DNA of 64,000 nucleotides from Mesorhizobium sp. (GCA_004020875.1 SAPZ01000001.1:496001-560000), one strand, 5' to 3'; shown: positions 25,668 through 35,127, counted from the first letter of the stretch. The notes: generated by a model from the sequence alone, not told the origin. Program-made: numbers and translations.

Positions 25668-26152
25668 AGAGGTTGGCGCGAGCAGTGGACTCGAACCGAC
25701 ATGGATTGCCTCGGCGGATTTTGGGCGCAGGCCACCTTGCCTTGCCGTGAGTCTCGCACCTTCTGGGCTCGTTTCATCAGCGCCTACCGGCCCTATCTGC
25801 ATTTAGCCGCCAAAGGAAACACATTCGATGTGTACGCCATAGCCCGAAAAGCCACACGGTAGTTCGAGCGGTCTTCTAGACCGAACCTATCGGACTCAAT
25901 CGGCGCAGCAGCGAATGCAGAAGAACGAGACCATCCGATCGGGCGAACAATAGGGCGCCGCCAATTGCGCGACAGTAGCGATGGCTGCAGCACCCTCTAT
26001 GAATGGAGCAGCGTGGCGAGTTTTCGGTCGTTTCGTACTCGCCTCGTCGTTTTTCCAAGGGCGAGATCTTTGCTCATGAACCGGCACGGAATCAGAATCA
26101 TACCAACTTGACCAGCGACCATTCAGAGGCTCCTAGCCTTGCATCAGCATTT
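25668..26152. other. Gene-free stretch with a tRNA-3'-end-like remnant
   Basis: No supported gene. On the minus strand, 25671-25704 contains GGTTCGAGTCC followed by a GC-rich segment, like the T-loop and acceptor side of a tRNA gene. The T-stem does not pair well and no D or anticodon arm is visible, so it is at most a remnant or attachment-site fragment. A hairpin CGGTCT-TCT-AGACCG lies at 25869-25883. Nothing else is recognisable until the operator at 26153. Confidence 0.35.
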
Positions 26153-26168
26153 ATGGTAACGTTTCCAT
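26153..26168. promoter_or_regulatory. LacI-type operator (copy 1 of 10)
   Basis: ATGGTAACGTTTCCAT departs from the perfect palindrome ATGGAAACGTTTCCAT at one base. It ends 33 bases before the SDR start at 26202. Central CG and 16-bp symmetry are typical of LacI-family sites. Confidence 0.8.
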
Positions 26169-26201
26169 ATTCAGCGAATGCACATTCACAAGGGACGGAG
26201 A

Positions 26202-26984
26202 ATGGACAGACTAAAGAACAAAATCGCGCTCATTACCGGCGCTGGTACAGGAGTCGGTCGCGCCTGTATGAAGCTATTCGCAGGGGAGGGCGCGAAGGTC
26301 TCCGGTGTCAGCCGGACCCAGGCAAATCTCGATGAGACCCTCTCATTCGTAAAGGCCAATGGCGGACAGGGCATTGTCGTTGCAGCAGACTTGGCGAGCG
26401 CGGAGGGTGCCGAAAAGGCGGTCGCTGACACGCTGAGGACTTTTGGCCGCATCGACGTGCTCGTCAACTGCGCCGGGGTCGGTTTCAGTTGGCTAGAGAA
26501 GAGTCCCGGCTCGATGGGCACGGTTGACGAGACCACGCCCGAAAAATGGCGTGAGGTTATGGCGATCAACCTCGACTCGATGTTTCATATGTGCCGGCTG
26601 GTGATACCCCACATGAAGCAGCAGCGCAGCGGGTCGATCGTGACGGTCACCAGCATATCCGGTTTCCAGGGGCTCCCGCTCGGCCATACCTACACGGCGG
26701 CCAAGGCTGGTGCCATCAACCTGACTCGGTCGCTCGCTGTTACCTATTGCAACCACGGAATTCGCGCCAATTGTATTGCGCCGGGATACATTGATACGCC
26801 CATGACGGCATCGGTTATCGCTATGTTTGACAATCCCGACACTGCTGATCGTCTTTGCCCGATGAAACGGGCTGGTACACCCGAAGAAATGGCTTTGGCC
26901 TGCCTGTATTTCGCATCCGATGAATCGACCTACTGCCAGGGTTCGGTCCTTGTAGTGGACGGAGGCACTACCGCACGGCAATGA
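26202..26984 (+). CDS. Short-chain dehydrogenase/reductase
   Basis: From ATG 26202, behind GGGACGGAGA, the protein has 260 residues: cofactor motif TGAGTGVGRA (about residues 12-21), NCAGVGFSW in place of NNAG, catalytic Ser in VTSISGFQG and YTAAK. The VVDGGTTARQ C-terminus is typical of classical SDRs. An in-frame ATG at 26178 is possible but overlaps less well with a ribosome binding site. It is a single-gene unit with its own LacI-type operator, converging on the HMG-CoA-lyase-like gene. Substrate unknown; probably an alcohol of the regulon's pathway. Confidence 0.9.
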   Translation: MDRLKNKIALITGAGTGVGRACMKLFAGEGAKVSGVSRTQANLDETLSFVKANGGQGIVVAADLASAEGAEKAVADTLRTFGRIDVLVNCAGVGFSWLEKSPGSMGTVDETTPEKWREVMAINLDSMFHMCRLVIPHMKQQRSGSIVTVTSISGFQGLPLGHTYTAAKAGAINLTRSLAVTYCNHGIRANCIAPGYIDTPMTASVIAMFDNPDTADRLCPMKRAGTPEEMALACLYFASDESTYCQGSVLVVDGGTTARQ

Positions 26985-27034
26985 ATTTTCTGGGGGCGCG
27001 GCGTAGAGAAGGCTCGCTGTCGCTTCAAGTCACC

Positions 27035-27976
27035 TCATCCCCCGCTGGATCCGCCGCGCCCAACCCGGTAGGTCTTAGGAAGTCCGGCTCTGGCGATCGC
27101 GCCGGAGAATTGTTCCTGCGGCAGCCATTCTTCCAGCCGCCGGCGAACCGCGACAATCGCGTTGAGATCGACTCCGGTGTCGAAACCAAGTTGTTCCAGC
27201 AGGAAGGCAGTGTCCTCGGTGTCGATGTTCCCTGTTGCACCCGGTGCGAAAGGACAGCCGCCCAATCCGCCAAGAGAGGCGTCGAAAGCTCGCACGCCGA
27301 CATCCACTGCTGCTGTCACATTGGCGAGGCCGAGGCCGCGCGTATCGTGGAAATGGCAGGCGATGCGCCGTGGTGAGGTCGCAGCGATGACAGATTTCAC
27401 GACGCGCCGTACAGCGCCGGGGTCGCCGTAGCCGACCGTATCGGCCACCACGATTTCGTCCGCGCCTATTTCGGCGTATCGTTCCGCGATCTCACTGACG
27501 CGGCGTTCGGAAACGATGCCCTGGATCGTACAACCGAAGGCAGTCGCTATGCAGCCCACGAGAATTGCGCGGGGCCCCGGCGCGGCATCGCGCGCGGCGA
27601 CAATGCGCGCGAAATCGGCCAGCGATTCCTGCGTGGAGCGCCGAACGTTGGCGAGATTGTGGGCCTCGCTGGCCGACACCACATAGGCGATCACAGGCAT
27701 ACCGAGGGCCAGTGCGATCTCGGCCCCCTTAAGGTTTGGAACTAGGACCGAGGGGCGGAGGTCGCCGATCAGCAGCGCGCCCCGCGCCACCTCGGCCGCG
27801 TCCGCGAACTGCGGCAAAACCGCCGGCGGCACGAAGGAAGTCACCTCGATTTCGCGGATCCCGGCGGCGGCGACGGCCTTGCACCATTCGAGTTTCTTTT
27901 CGGCCGACAGGATGATCTTTGCCATCTGCAGCCCATCGCGCGGGCCGACTTCGCGAATATAGACCTGCTCACGCAT
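27035..27976 (-). CDS. Hydroxymethylglutaryl-CoA lyase-like enzyme (DRE-TIM)
   Basis: The 313-residue protein has the DRE-TIM signature REVGPRDGLQ (about residues 8-17), metal-binding HFHDTRGLGLANV and the lyase loop LGGLGGCPFAPGATGN with the catalytic Cys. This is the HMG-CoA lyase group, which splits 3-hydroxy-3-methylacyl-CoA esters into acetyl-CoA and a 3-oxo acid. It is the last gene of the hyuA-hyuB-CoA-transferase-hydratase operon. Its substrate may be a different 3-hydroxyacyl-CoA, since no biotin carboxylase for the leucine pathway is present. Confidence 0.88.
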   Translation of the reverse strand: MREQVYIREVGPRDGLQMAKIILSAEKKLEWCKAVAAAGIREIEVTSFVPPAVLPQFADAAEVARGALLIGDLRPSVLVPNLKGAEIALALGMPVIAYVVSASEAHNLANVRRSTQESLADFARIVAARDAAPGPRAILVGCIATAFGCTIQGIVSERRVSEIAERYAEIGADEIVVADTVGYGDPGAVRRVVKSVIAATSPRRIACHFHDTRGLGLANVTAAVDVGVRAFDASLGGLGGCPFAPGATGNIDTEDTAFLLEQLGFDTGVDLNAIVAVRRRLEEWLPQEQFSGAIARAGLPKTYRVGRGGSSGG

Positions 27977-28068
27977 CGAGGTCTCCGGTATAACTGGGGG
28001 CAGCAGTGGTCATCTGGCGCGGAATAGACATTGCCGGTCTTGGCTGAAAACGGCACTCCGACGCCACG

Positions 28069-28878
28069 TCAGCGTCCGGTGAAGACCGGGTCGCGCTTCT
28101 CAACGAAAGCGTTGATGCCTTCCTGCCTATCCCGGGTTGGGATCAGCCGGTAATAGGCCTCGATCTCGAAGAACATGCCGGTACGCACATCCATCTGGAG
28201 ACCATGCGTGATCGATTTCTTTGCCTGCACCGTCGACAGTGGTGCGTTGGCGCAGATTCGGCCTGCGGTCTCGAGAACCTCCTCCATCAACCTGCCGGCC
28301 GCGCAAATCCGGTTAATGACGCCCCATTCCAGCGCCTGCGCCGCGCTGAAGGGCTCGCCGGTCAGTATGAGCTCCTTGGCGCGGGCCTCGCCGATCCTGC
28401 GCGGCAGGTGCTGCGTTCCGGCTCCCCCCGGCATGATGCCGCGCTTGACCTCTGGAAAGCCGAACTTCGCCGTTTCGACCGCATAGGCGAAGTCGCAGTT
28501 AAGGGCGAGTTCTAATCCGCCGGCCATGGTATGTCCATTTAAGGCGGCGATCACCGGCACCGGGCATTCCCAGATTTGCCGCATCATCCGCTCGAATAGA
28601 TAGTGCTGGCGCTGGAATGCCTCGTCGCTCATCCCGTCACGCTCCTTCAGATCCGCTCCCGCACAGAAGACGCGGTCGCCAGCTGCGGTCAGAATCACGC
28701 AGCGATAGACCGCGGGCGAGACGGCCAAAGCGAGAAAGACGTCTATGATCTCCTCGCCCATCTTCGTGCTCAGTGAGTTCGCCGCATGCGGGCGGTTCAC
28801 CAACACCCGCAAGATATGCTCGGCGGGTTCGTCCAGGAGCAGTGTCTCGAACTGCCTCTCGAAGTCTTTCAGCCGCAT
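28069..28878 (-). CDS. Enoyl-CoA hydratase/isomerase-family protein
   Basis: The 269-residue crotonase-fold protein has oxyanion-hole segments VFCAGADLKE (about residues 69-78) and NGHTMAGGLELALN (about 113-126), and VKRGIMPGGAGTQHLPRRIG. Catalytic-type Glu positions are only partly conserved (KRGIMPGGAG rather than the usual E at the second glutamate site), so hydratase, isomerase or another crotonase reaction is possible. It overlaps the CoA-transferase gene by 10 bases. Confidence 0.88.
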   Translation of the reverse strand: MRLKDFERQFETLLLDEPAEHILRVLVNRPHAANSLSTKMGEEIIDVFLALAVSPAVYRCVILTAAGDRVFCAGADLKERDGMSDEAFQRQHYLFERMMRQIWECPVPVIAALNGHTMAGGLELALNCDFAYAVETAKFGFPEVKRGIMPGGAGTQHLPRRIGEARAKELILTGEPFSAAQALEWGVINRICAAGRLMEEVLETAGRICANAPLSTVQAKKSITHGLQMDVRTGMFFEIEAYYRLIPTRDRQEGINAFVEKRDPVFTGR

Positions 28879-30032
28879 GTCAGTCTTTCTTCCAGGATCG
28901 AGTTATGCTCTCCATGCCGAGGGCTTTTCCCCGCGAGGGGCGGCCGAACGTGGTTGAAGGAAATCGGCAGGCCGACCGTTCGGACGCCATCGCCGGGGGT
29001 CATCTCGATTATGCCGATGGCGGCCGTCTGCTCCGCCTGGACCACCTGATCCATCCTCAGAATCGGGCCGCTCGGCACGCCCAGAAGAGTGAGGCGAGTC
29101 TGCAGCTCCGCCGCGTGCACCAAGCGGATCGGCCCTTCGAGAAGGTTAATGAGGAGGTCCTTGTTTCGGACCCGGTCGGCATTCCCGGCGAAACGCGGAT
29201 CGTCCGCGAGATGATCCATTCCGATGGCGTGGCAAAGATTGCGGAAGAGCTTGTCATTGCCGGCGGCGATCAGCACCTGCCCGTCGGCGCAGTCGAACGC
29301 CTGATAGGGAACGATGTTGGCGTTCCCCGAGCCCTGTCGGACCGGAAGCTCGCCGGAATTCAGAAAGTCGGTCATCTGCACCGTGATCCAGGCCAAAGCC
29401 GTTTCGTAGAGGGAAGTGTCAAGCGTGGTGCCGATGCCGGTGCGGACCCGTTCCACGAGGGCGGCAAGGATACCGATCACCGACCACATGCCCGAACCCA
29501 TGTCGTTGACGGAGATCGGAACTCGGACCGGCGGGTCGTCAGGACGCCCGACCAGGCTCATCATGCCGCTCATAGCCTGCACCAGCGGATCGTAGCCGGG
29601 CGAGTCGCGCAGCGGACCAGTCTGGCCGAATGCGCTGATGTTGCAATAGATGAGCTGCGGCTTCTCGGCGCGCAGCGTGCCGGCGTCGAGGCCAGCGCGC
29701 TCGACGCTGCCGGCCTTCAAGTTCTGCACGACGATGTCGGCCCGCTCGAGAATTAGCGTTTTCAGAGCGCGCTTCATTTCTTCGTCTCGCAAATCCGCGA
29801 CGACGCTCTTCTTGCCGCAATTAATTGCGTGGAACATGACGGCGGCGTCGCCGGAACGGACTTTCCCCCAGCCACGCGCATGGTCGCCGGGGCCGGTACT
29901 CTCGATCTTAATGACTGTCGCGCCGAGATGGGCAAGGATGTGGCCTGCATAGGGCGCGGATAGACTATGCCCCAGCTCGACAACCGTATAACCCTGTAGC
30001 GGCAGGCAGGGGATGGCGTGGCTCGTGTCCAT
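28869..30032 (-). CDS. CaiB/BaiF-family CoA-transferase
   Basis: The 387-residue class III CoA-transferase begins with VVELGHSLSAPYAGHILAHL and KIESTGPGDHARGW; the catalytic Asp is expected in SVNDMGSGMWSV (near residue 170). These enzymes transfer CoA between carboxylic acids via a mixed anhydride. It starts 1 base after the hyuB stop. It probably activates the acid made by HyuAB before the hydratase and lyase act. Confidence 0.9.
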   Translation of the reverse strand: MDTSHAIPCLPLQGYTVVELGHSLSAPYAGHILAHLGATVIKIESTGPGDHARGWGKVRSGDAAVMFHAINCGKKSVVADLRDEEMKRALKTLILERADIVVQNLKAGSVERAGLDAGTLRAEKPQLIYCNISAFGQTGPLRDSPGYDPLVQAMSGMMSLVGRPDDPPVRVPISVNDMGSGMWSVIGILAALVERVRTGIGTTLDTSLYETALAWITVQMTDFLNSGELPVRQGSGNANIVPYQAFDCADGQVLIAAGNDKLFRNLCHAIGMDHLADDPRFAGNADRVRNKDLLINLLEGPIRLVHAAELQTRLTLLGVPSGPILRMDQVVQAEQTAAIGIIEMTPGDGVRTVGLPISFNHVRPPLAGKSPRHGEHNSILEERLTCG

Positions 30033-30033
30033 G

Positions 30034-31758
30034 TCACGCGGCCTCCGGTTTCGACGCGACTATCGAGCCAAGTCCGTAGTCCCTTTGGGCGGCCTCTGCC
30101 GTCACATAGCCGTCCGCCAGATCATCGAGCAGTTTTGCGCGATCGCGTTCCGAGGGTGGACCGTATCCGCCGCTTCCGGCTGGCTGGACCAGTACCTTAT
30201 CGCCCTTGTGGACGAGAAACTGGCCGCCGCGTCCGGGCAGACGCTCGACCCTGCCGTCTGTGCGGACTATCTCGGACCGGAATGGTTGCCCGGCGAGGCC
30301 CTGCGTCTGGCCCAGTGGCGGCTGGCGGTCGCGCTCGCCCGATACAGTGAATGTTGCTTCGTCGTAAAGTACTTCGTAGACGCGCCGTGCCGCGAGCCCG
30401 CCTCGCTGCCGACCGGCGCCACCGGAGTCAGGCACGAGCGACCATTCTTGGATACGCAGTGGGTAGGTCTGTTCGATCGCCTCGACCGATTGCGCGCCGG
30501 CATTGCCGACATAGACGCGAATGGCGCTGACCCCGTCCTTGCGATAGCGGGCGCCCATGCCACCGCCATGCACGTCGATGAAGCTGGCCAGCTTGCGGCC
30601 CGTCCTTGCGACGCGCGCCTCGTCTGGATCGTTTCCGCTGAAGACGCCGGCGCACGCTGCACAGTTACTCTGTCCGATAACGCGTTCGGGCACCGCCTTT
30701 GACAGCGCTGAAAGCAGCAGGTCGATAACGCGTGGCGATGTCTCGGTGTTTCCAGAGACGACCGAGGCCGGGAATTCGCAGTTGAGGACGCTTCCTTTCG
30801 GGGCGACGATCTTCACCGGCCGGTAGCAGCCCTGGTTGATCGGGATCGACACGTCGGTGATGGCCTTCACTGTAAACCAGGTGCTGTTGCAGGTCACGGA
30901 GAGCGGACAGTTGACGCCGCCGCGGACCTGGCCGCCGCTACCGGTGTAGTCGAACTCGATCTCGTCGTCCTTCTTTGTCACGGTGACCTTGATCGGGATC
31001 GTGGGCTGCACGCCGTCTATGGCGTAGACCGCGTCGATCTCGTCCTCGGCCGTGTAGACGCCGTCCGGGATCTTGCGGATCGCGTCCCGCATCAGCGCTT
31101 CCGAGTGGTCAAGCGCGCGGGTCATTGCCTCAGCCATCGCCTTGACGCCGTACTTGCGGGCGAGGGCCGACAGCCGCTGGTCGCCTACATAGCATCCGGC
31201 ATATTGCGCCTGGACGTCGAGCAGGCGCGTCTGCGGATCGCGCGTGTTCTGCAGGATGAGCGTCTGGACGTCCTCGACCAACTCGTCGTTGCGGTAGAGT
31301 CGAACTGGCGGGATGCGCACGCCTTCGCCGAAAATGTCCCAGGTGTCTGCAGCGTAGCTGCCGGGCGACTGGCCGCCAATATCGGACCAGTGGCCGCGCG
31401 TCATGGTGTAGGCGACGATCTCGCCCTCGACGAAGACGGGTCGTGTGAACTGCACGTCTGACTGATGGTTGCCGCCGCCGAGATAGGCGTCGTTCGAGAT
31501 GATCACGTCGCCAGGTCGCAATCTGTCGCGTCCCACCGCCTCGACTGACACCCGTGTCGAGATTACGGCGGAGCCCAACATCGTCGGGATGTCGTTACCC
31601 TGGGCTATCAGCTGCATGTCGGCATCGAAGATGGCGGCTGAGGCGTCGCCGCCCGAATGGATGATCGGGCTGCCCGCCGTGCGGGTCATGGCCACCTTCA
31701 TCTCGCGCGCGATGGCGTAGAGGCTGCTGCGGATGATTTCGTAGATAATCGTGTCCAT
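30034..31758 (-). CDS. hyuB: Hydantoinase/oxoprolinase family, B subunit
   Basis: The 574-residue protein belongs to the HyuB family (hydantoinase B/N-methylhydantoinase B/acetone carboxylase alpha-related): DVIISNDAYLGGGNHQSD with metal-binding acids, DYTGSGGQVRGGVNCP and SNCAACAGVFSGND. Length is normal (about 560-600). Its start overlaps the hyuA stop (TGATG), indicating translational coupling and a heteromeric complex. Family reactions are ATP-dependent: opening cyclic amides/imides or carboxylating ketones. The acyl-CoA enzymes downstream make a ring opening or carboxylation giving an acid plausible. Confidence 0.88.
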   Translation of the reverse strand: MDTIIYEIIRSSLYAIAREMKVAMTRTAGSPIIHSGGDASAAIFDADMQLIAQGNDIPTMLGSAVISTRVSVEAVGRDRLRPGDVIISNDAYLGGGNHQSDVQFTRPVFVEGEIVAYTMTRGHWSDIGGQSPGSYAADTWDIFGEGVRIPPVRLYRNDELVEDVQTLILQNTRDPQTRLLDVQAQYAGCYVGDQRLSALARKYGVKAMAEAMTRALDHSEALMRDAIRKIPDGVYTAEDEIDAVYAIDGVQPTIPIKVTVTKKDDEIEFDYTGSGGQVRGGVNCPLSVTCNSTWFTVKAITDVSIPINQGCYRPVKIVAPKGSVLNCEFPASVVSGNTETSPRVIDLLLSALSKAVPERVIGQSNCAACAGVFSGNDPDEARVARTGRKLASFIDVHGGGMGARYRKDGVSAIRVYVGNAGAQSVEAIEQTYPLRIQEWSLVPDSGGAGRQRGGLAARRVYEVLYDEATFTVSGERDRQPPLGQTQGLAGQPFRSEIVRTDGRVERLPGRGGQFLVHKGDKVLVQPAGSGGYGPPSERDRAKLLDDLADGYVTAEAAQRDYGLGSIVASKPEAA

Positions 31759-33800
31759 CAGAGGTTCACCACAAGGTTTCGGTGCGCGTCGACATGGGCG
31801 CTTTGGCTGTTGCCGAACGCGATGCAGCTGCTGGCTTCTTCGATGACCGCGGGACCCGGAATGTTCGCGCCGGGGCTGAGTTCGTCCCTGCGGTAGACCG
31901 GCGCGTCGACCATGCGCCCGTCGAGATAGATCGAACGCGTGCGCGCGGCGGCCTTTTTCTTGGCCGGCAATTTGGGGTTGGCCGTGATGCTCCCGTGCCA
32001 GCCAGTAGGTGCGTCCGCCTTGACCCGGATGTTGTTACACACCAGCGCGTGGCCGGGCTTGATGAAATTCCAATGCCTGCGATGGGCGTCCTCGAAACGC
32101 GATCGGATCGCGTCCAGGTCGACTACGCCGTCCGGCGCGTCGACCGTGATCGCCTCCGGCTGTCCAGCGTAGCGGCAATCCATCTTGCGGCCGAATATCA
32201 GGTCCTCGCGACTGACATTCGCGGCCTCGAAGCGGGCGGCTACGTCGTCCTGCATTTGCTGATAGGCGGCTTCTAGTGTCGCGGCGTCCAGCACGGCGAA
32301 TTCGCGCTCGATCGCCAGTTGCTGCTCGCTCGCCTGATCGGCGACGATCATGCCGAACGCGCTGAACAGTCCAGGCAACGCCGGGACGATGACCTGACGG
32401 ATTTCCAGGTCTTTCGCCAGATCCACGGCGTGGACGGGACCCGCTCCGCCATAGCACACATAGGTGAAGTCGCGCGGGTCGTAGCCGCGCTCCACCGTCA
32501 TCAGCCGCATGGCCTGCGCCATTAGGGCGTTTGCGATCGCCCGGACGGCGTGCGCAGCTTCCAGCACGTTCACGCCGAGCGGCTTTGCGAGATGTTCCTG
32601 TACGGCGCGGTGCGCAGCCTCCCGGTCGAGTTTGAAGCTACCGCTCAAGAACGTGTCGGGGTCGACGTAACCGAGAAGCAGGTTGCAGTCGGTCACCGTC
32701 GGCCGGGTACCGCCGCGCCCATAGCAGGCTGGGCCCGGATCGGCCGCGGCACTCTCCGGGCCGATCCGGATGCCGCCGCCGGCGTCGATCCAAGCGATCG
32801 AGCCACCGCCCGCGCCCACGGAATCGATATCGATAGTGGGAGAGCGCACTGTATGGCTGTGCAGCACCACCGAATTGCGGATCTCCGGCCGGCCGTCCCG
32901 AACCAGCGACACGTCGAACGTCGTCCCGCCCATGTCGCCGAGAAGCACGTTCTCGACGCCTATCTTCTTGGCAAGCTGCGCCGCTGCGCTGACGCCGCCG
33001 GCAGGTCCCGATTCCAGCAGCACAACAGGCTGGGCTTCGACAAGACTGGCCGGGGCGAGGCCACCATTCGACTGCATGAACATGACCTCGCCACCGAACC
33101 CGAGCGTCCTCAACTTTTCTGTAAAGGACCGGATATAGCGACTGCAAACCGGCCCGAGCATCGCGTTGATGACGGTGGTGCTGGTGCGTTCATACTCCAT
33201 CAGTTCCGGGTTGACGTCATAGGAGGCCGTGACGAAACGATCCGGAAGGCGCCGCTTTAGGATCTCCACCACCCGGCGCTCATGCACGGGACTTATGTAA
33301 GAGTGAATCAAGCAGACGGCGATAGCCTCGATGTCCGAGGCGCCGATCCTATCCGCAAGTTTTTCGACCTGGGCGTCTACGAGCGGCTTCAGGATTTCGC
33401 CCTCGGGCCCGATCCGCTCATCGAGCTCCAGGCACCAGCGGCGCTGAACTAAGGGCTTAGGCGCATCGAACTGCAGATCGTAGAGATCGGCCCGATCGTG
33501 GCGCGACACTCGCCGAATCTCGAGAATGTCGCGAAAGCCCAGGGTTGTAATCAAGGCGGTTTTGGCGCCCTTGTGCTCGACGACCATATTGGTGGCCATG
33601 GTCGTACCGTGCCCGATGAAGCCGATGTCGCCACTTGTCGCCCCACTCAATTCGAGGATGCGCGAAAAGCCATCGATCGCCCCGATCACGCGATCGCCGG
33701 GAGTCGTTGGTACCTTGACCGACCAATGCCTGCCGTCCGCGTCGTCGACCAGCACCACATCTGTGAACGTGCCCCCGACATCAATGCCCAATCTTTTCAT
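31758..33800 (-). CDS. hyuA: Hydantoinase/oxoprolinase family, A subunit
   Basis: The 680-residue protein has an ASKHA-type ATP-binding start (LGIDVGGTFTDVVLVDD), GHGTTMATNMVVE, and LLGDMGGTTFDVSLV in the second actin-like subdomain; it pairs with the B subunit downstream. It is the first gene of a five-gene operon. The operator at 33813-33828 lies only 12 bases before its ATG, so LacI binding would block initiation directly. Hydantoinase, oxoprolinase and ketone carboxylase members cannot be separated from sequence alone. Confidence 0.9.
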   Translation of the reverse strand: MKRLGIDVGGTFTDVVLVDDADGRHWSVKVPTTPGDRVIGAIDGFSRILELSGATSGDIGFIGHGTTMATNMVVEHKGAKTALITTLGFRDILEIRRVSRHDRADLYDLQFDAPKPLVQRRWCLELDERIGPEGEILKPLVDAQVEKLADRIGASDIEAIAVCLIHSYISPVHERRVVEILKRRLPDRFVTASYDVNPELMEYERTSTTVINAMLGPVCSRYIRSFTEKLRTLGFGGEVMFMQSNGGLAPASLVEAQPVVLLESGPAGGVSAAAQLAKKIGVENVLLGDMGGTTFDVSLVRDGRPEIRNSVVLHSHTVRSPTIDIDSVGAGGGSIAWIDAGGGIRIGPESAAADPGPACYGRGGTRPTVTDCNLLLGYVDPDTFLSGSFKLDREAAHRAVQEHLAKPLGVNVLEAAHAVRAIANALMAQAMRLMTVERGYDPRDFTYVCYGGAGPVHAVDLAKDLEIRQVIVPALPGLFSAFGMIVADQASEQQLAIEREFAVLDAATLEAAYQQMQDDVAARFEAANVSREDLIFGRKMDCRYAGQPEAITVDAPDGVVDLDAIRSRFEDAHRRHWNFIKPGHALVCNNIRVKADAPTGWHGSITANPKLPAKKKAAARTRSIYLDGRMVDAPVYRRDELSPGANIPGPAVIEEASSCIAFGNSQSAHVDAHRNLVVNL

Positions 33801-33812
33801 ATCGTAATCCGA

Positions 33813-33828
33813 TTAGAAACGTTTCCAA
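33813..33828. promoter_or_regulatory. LacI-type operator (copy 2 of 10)
   Basis: TTAGAAACGTTTCCAA, with one symmetry mismatch, lies between the lacI stop and hyuA and serves the hyuA-led operon. Confidence 0.8.
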
Positions 33829-33871
33829 TTTTGACGTTGCAGAAAGCCGCTTTGGCTGGTTTTCTTGGCTT

Positions 33872-34963
33872 TCAGGACGGCGCCGGTCCACAGGATTCGC
33901 GCTGGATGAACTCGGTCGGGAAAATCATCTTCTGAACTGGGGCCTTCCGGTTTTCGACCCTGCTCAGCAGGAACCGAGCCGCGGCTGCGCCGAGTTGGTC
34001 GTGCTGCCAGCGTACCACGGAGATCGTCGGTGTGTGGAGCAGCGCAAGCTCACTGTCGGCGCCGGCCACCACGGACACGTCCTGCGGGACGCGCAGCCCG
34101 ACGTCGCGGATGGCGCGAAGCACGGCGGCGAGCATGGCCGTACCGCCGGCATAGATGGCGGTTGGGCGCGCCTCGGAGCGCAGCATCTGCGCCGTCTCGC
34201 TGTAGACGAAATCGGGCGTGAAGGAGCCGCAGCGTATGAGTTCCTCGGCTGGCTCCAACCCGCGCGAACTGAACGCCTCGCGATAACCGGCGACACGCTC
34301 GCGAACCGGGCGCACCCCTTTCTGGCCGCTGAGCATGGCGATCCGGCGGTGGCCCAAATCGAGAAGCCGCTGCACCGCCGTGCGCACGCCGGCGCGATGG
34401 TCGATCAACACGGCATCGACATTGTCGGGCTTGTCGCGATCCAGCAGCACGATCGGTACTTCCGACGACGAAATCGTCTCAAGCAGGCCTTCGTCGGTTT
34501 CAGAGGAGGACGCGATTACGATGCCATCAATGCGCCGCCTCGCCAGCCTTTCCAGCATGACGATTTCCCTGTCCGTATCATGGTAGGAGGAGGCGACCTG
34601 AAGGCCGAACCCGCTGACATCCGCCGTGTCCTGCATGGCGTTGACGAACATGCTGAGGATCGGAACAGAGAAATCGCGGACGATACAGGCAAACATCTTG
34701 GTCTGACCGCTGCGCATCGACTGGGCGATGGGGTCGGGATTGAAGTTCAGCCGCCGAATCGCCGCCTCGACGCGTTCGCGGGTCTTCAGGGACACGTTGG
34801 TGCCGCCATTCACCACGCGCGAGACCGTGCCAACGCCTACACCGGCCTCTTCGGCAACGTCCTTCATCGTCGACGGCGCATGAGCGTCCCCTGGACCACG
34901 CGCCGAGGATGGGCCGTGTGCCCCCTTCAAAGCCCGATGCTCGCGCCCCGCCGGCCTGTTCAA
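33872..34963 (-). CDS. LacI-family regulator of the catabolic island
   Basis: The frame extends to 35047, but that start would lie inside the operator. The TTG at 34963, 8 bases after GGGGAGGA, is the best start and gives 363 residues. After a 32-residue N-terminal extension comes the LacI HTH (MKDVAEEAGVGVGTVSRVVN), then a hinge helix region and a periplasmic-binding-like effector domain (IAMLSGQKGVRPVRERVAGY). The gene is autoregulated by site 35032-35047 and is the obvious candidate to bind all ten palindromes. Effector unknown. Confidence 0.92.
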   Translation of the reverse strand: MNRPAGREHRALKGAHGPSSARGPGDAHAPSTMKDVAEEAGVGVGTVSRVVNGGTNVSLKTRERVEAAIRRLNFNPDPIAQSMRSGQTKMFACIVRDFSVPILSMFVNAMQDTADVSGFGLQVASSYHDTDREIVMLERLARRRIDGIVIASSSETDEGLLETISSSEVPIVLLDRDKPDNVDAVLIDHRAGVRTAVQRLLDLGHRRIAMLSGQKGVRPVRERVAGYREAFSSRGLEPAEELIRCGSFTPDFVYSETAQMLRSEARPTAIYAGGTAMLAAVLRAIRDVGLRVPQDVSVVAGADSELALLHTPTISVVRWQHDQLGAAAARFLLSRVENRKAPVQKMIFPTEFIQRESCGPAPS

Positions 34964-35031
34964 GTTATCATTCCTCCCCGGATGCTCGCTTGAAGCGAAC
35001 CGCTTGCCCTGGGCTAACATTCGTGTCACGA

Positions 35032-35047
35032 TTGGAAGCGTTTCCAA
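35032..35047. promoter_or_regulatory. LacI-type operator (copy 3 of 10)
   Basis: TTGGAAGCGTTTCCAA (one symmetry mismatch) lies between the divergent lacI and acetaldehyde dehydrogenase genes, 68 and 80 bases from the two starts, so it can serve both. Confidence 0.85.
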
Positions 35048-35127
35048 AAAGCCTATGACTGTATCTCGAACATGTCAACAGCCCGGAAACAAGTTCAGAA
35101 CTTATTGGGATCGACAGGGAGGTGCAA

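Noticed and set aside
25671..25704. Functional tRNA gene on the minus strand
   Set aside because: Only a T-loop-like sequence is present; the T stem mispairs and no anticodon or D arm is found, so it is not called as a tRNA gene.
32550..33260. Plus-strand frame of 236 codons inside hyuA
   Set aside because: His/Arg/Ala-rich antisense shadow of a well-supported gene; no motif.
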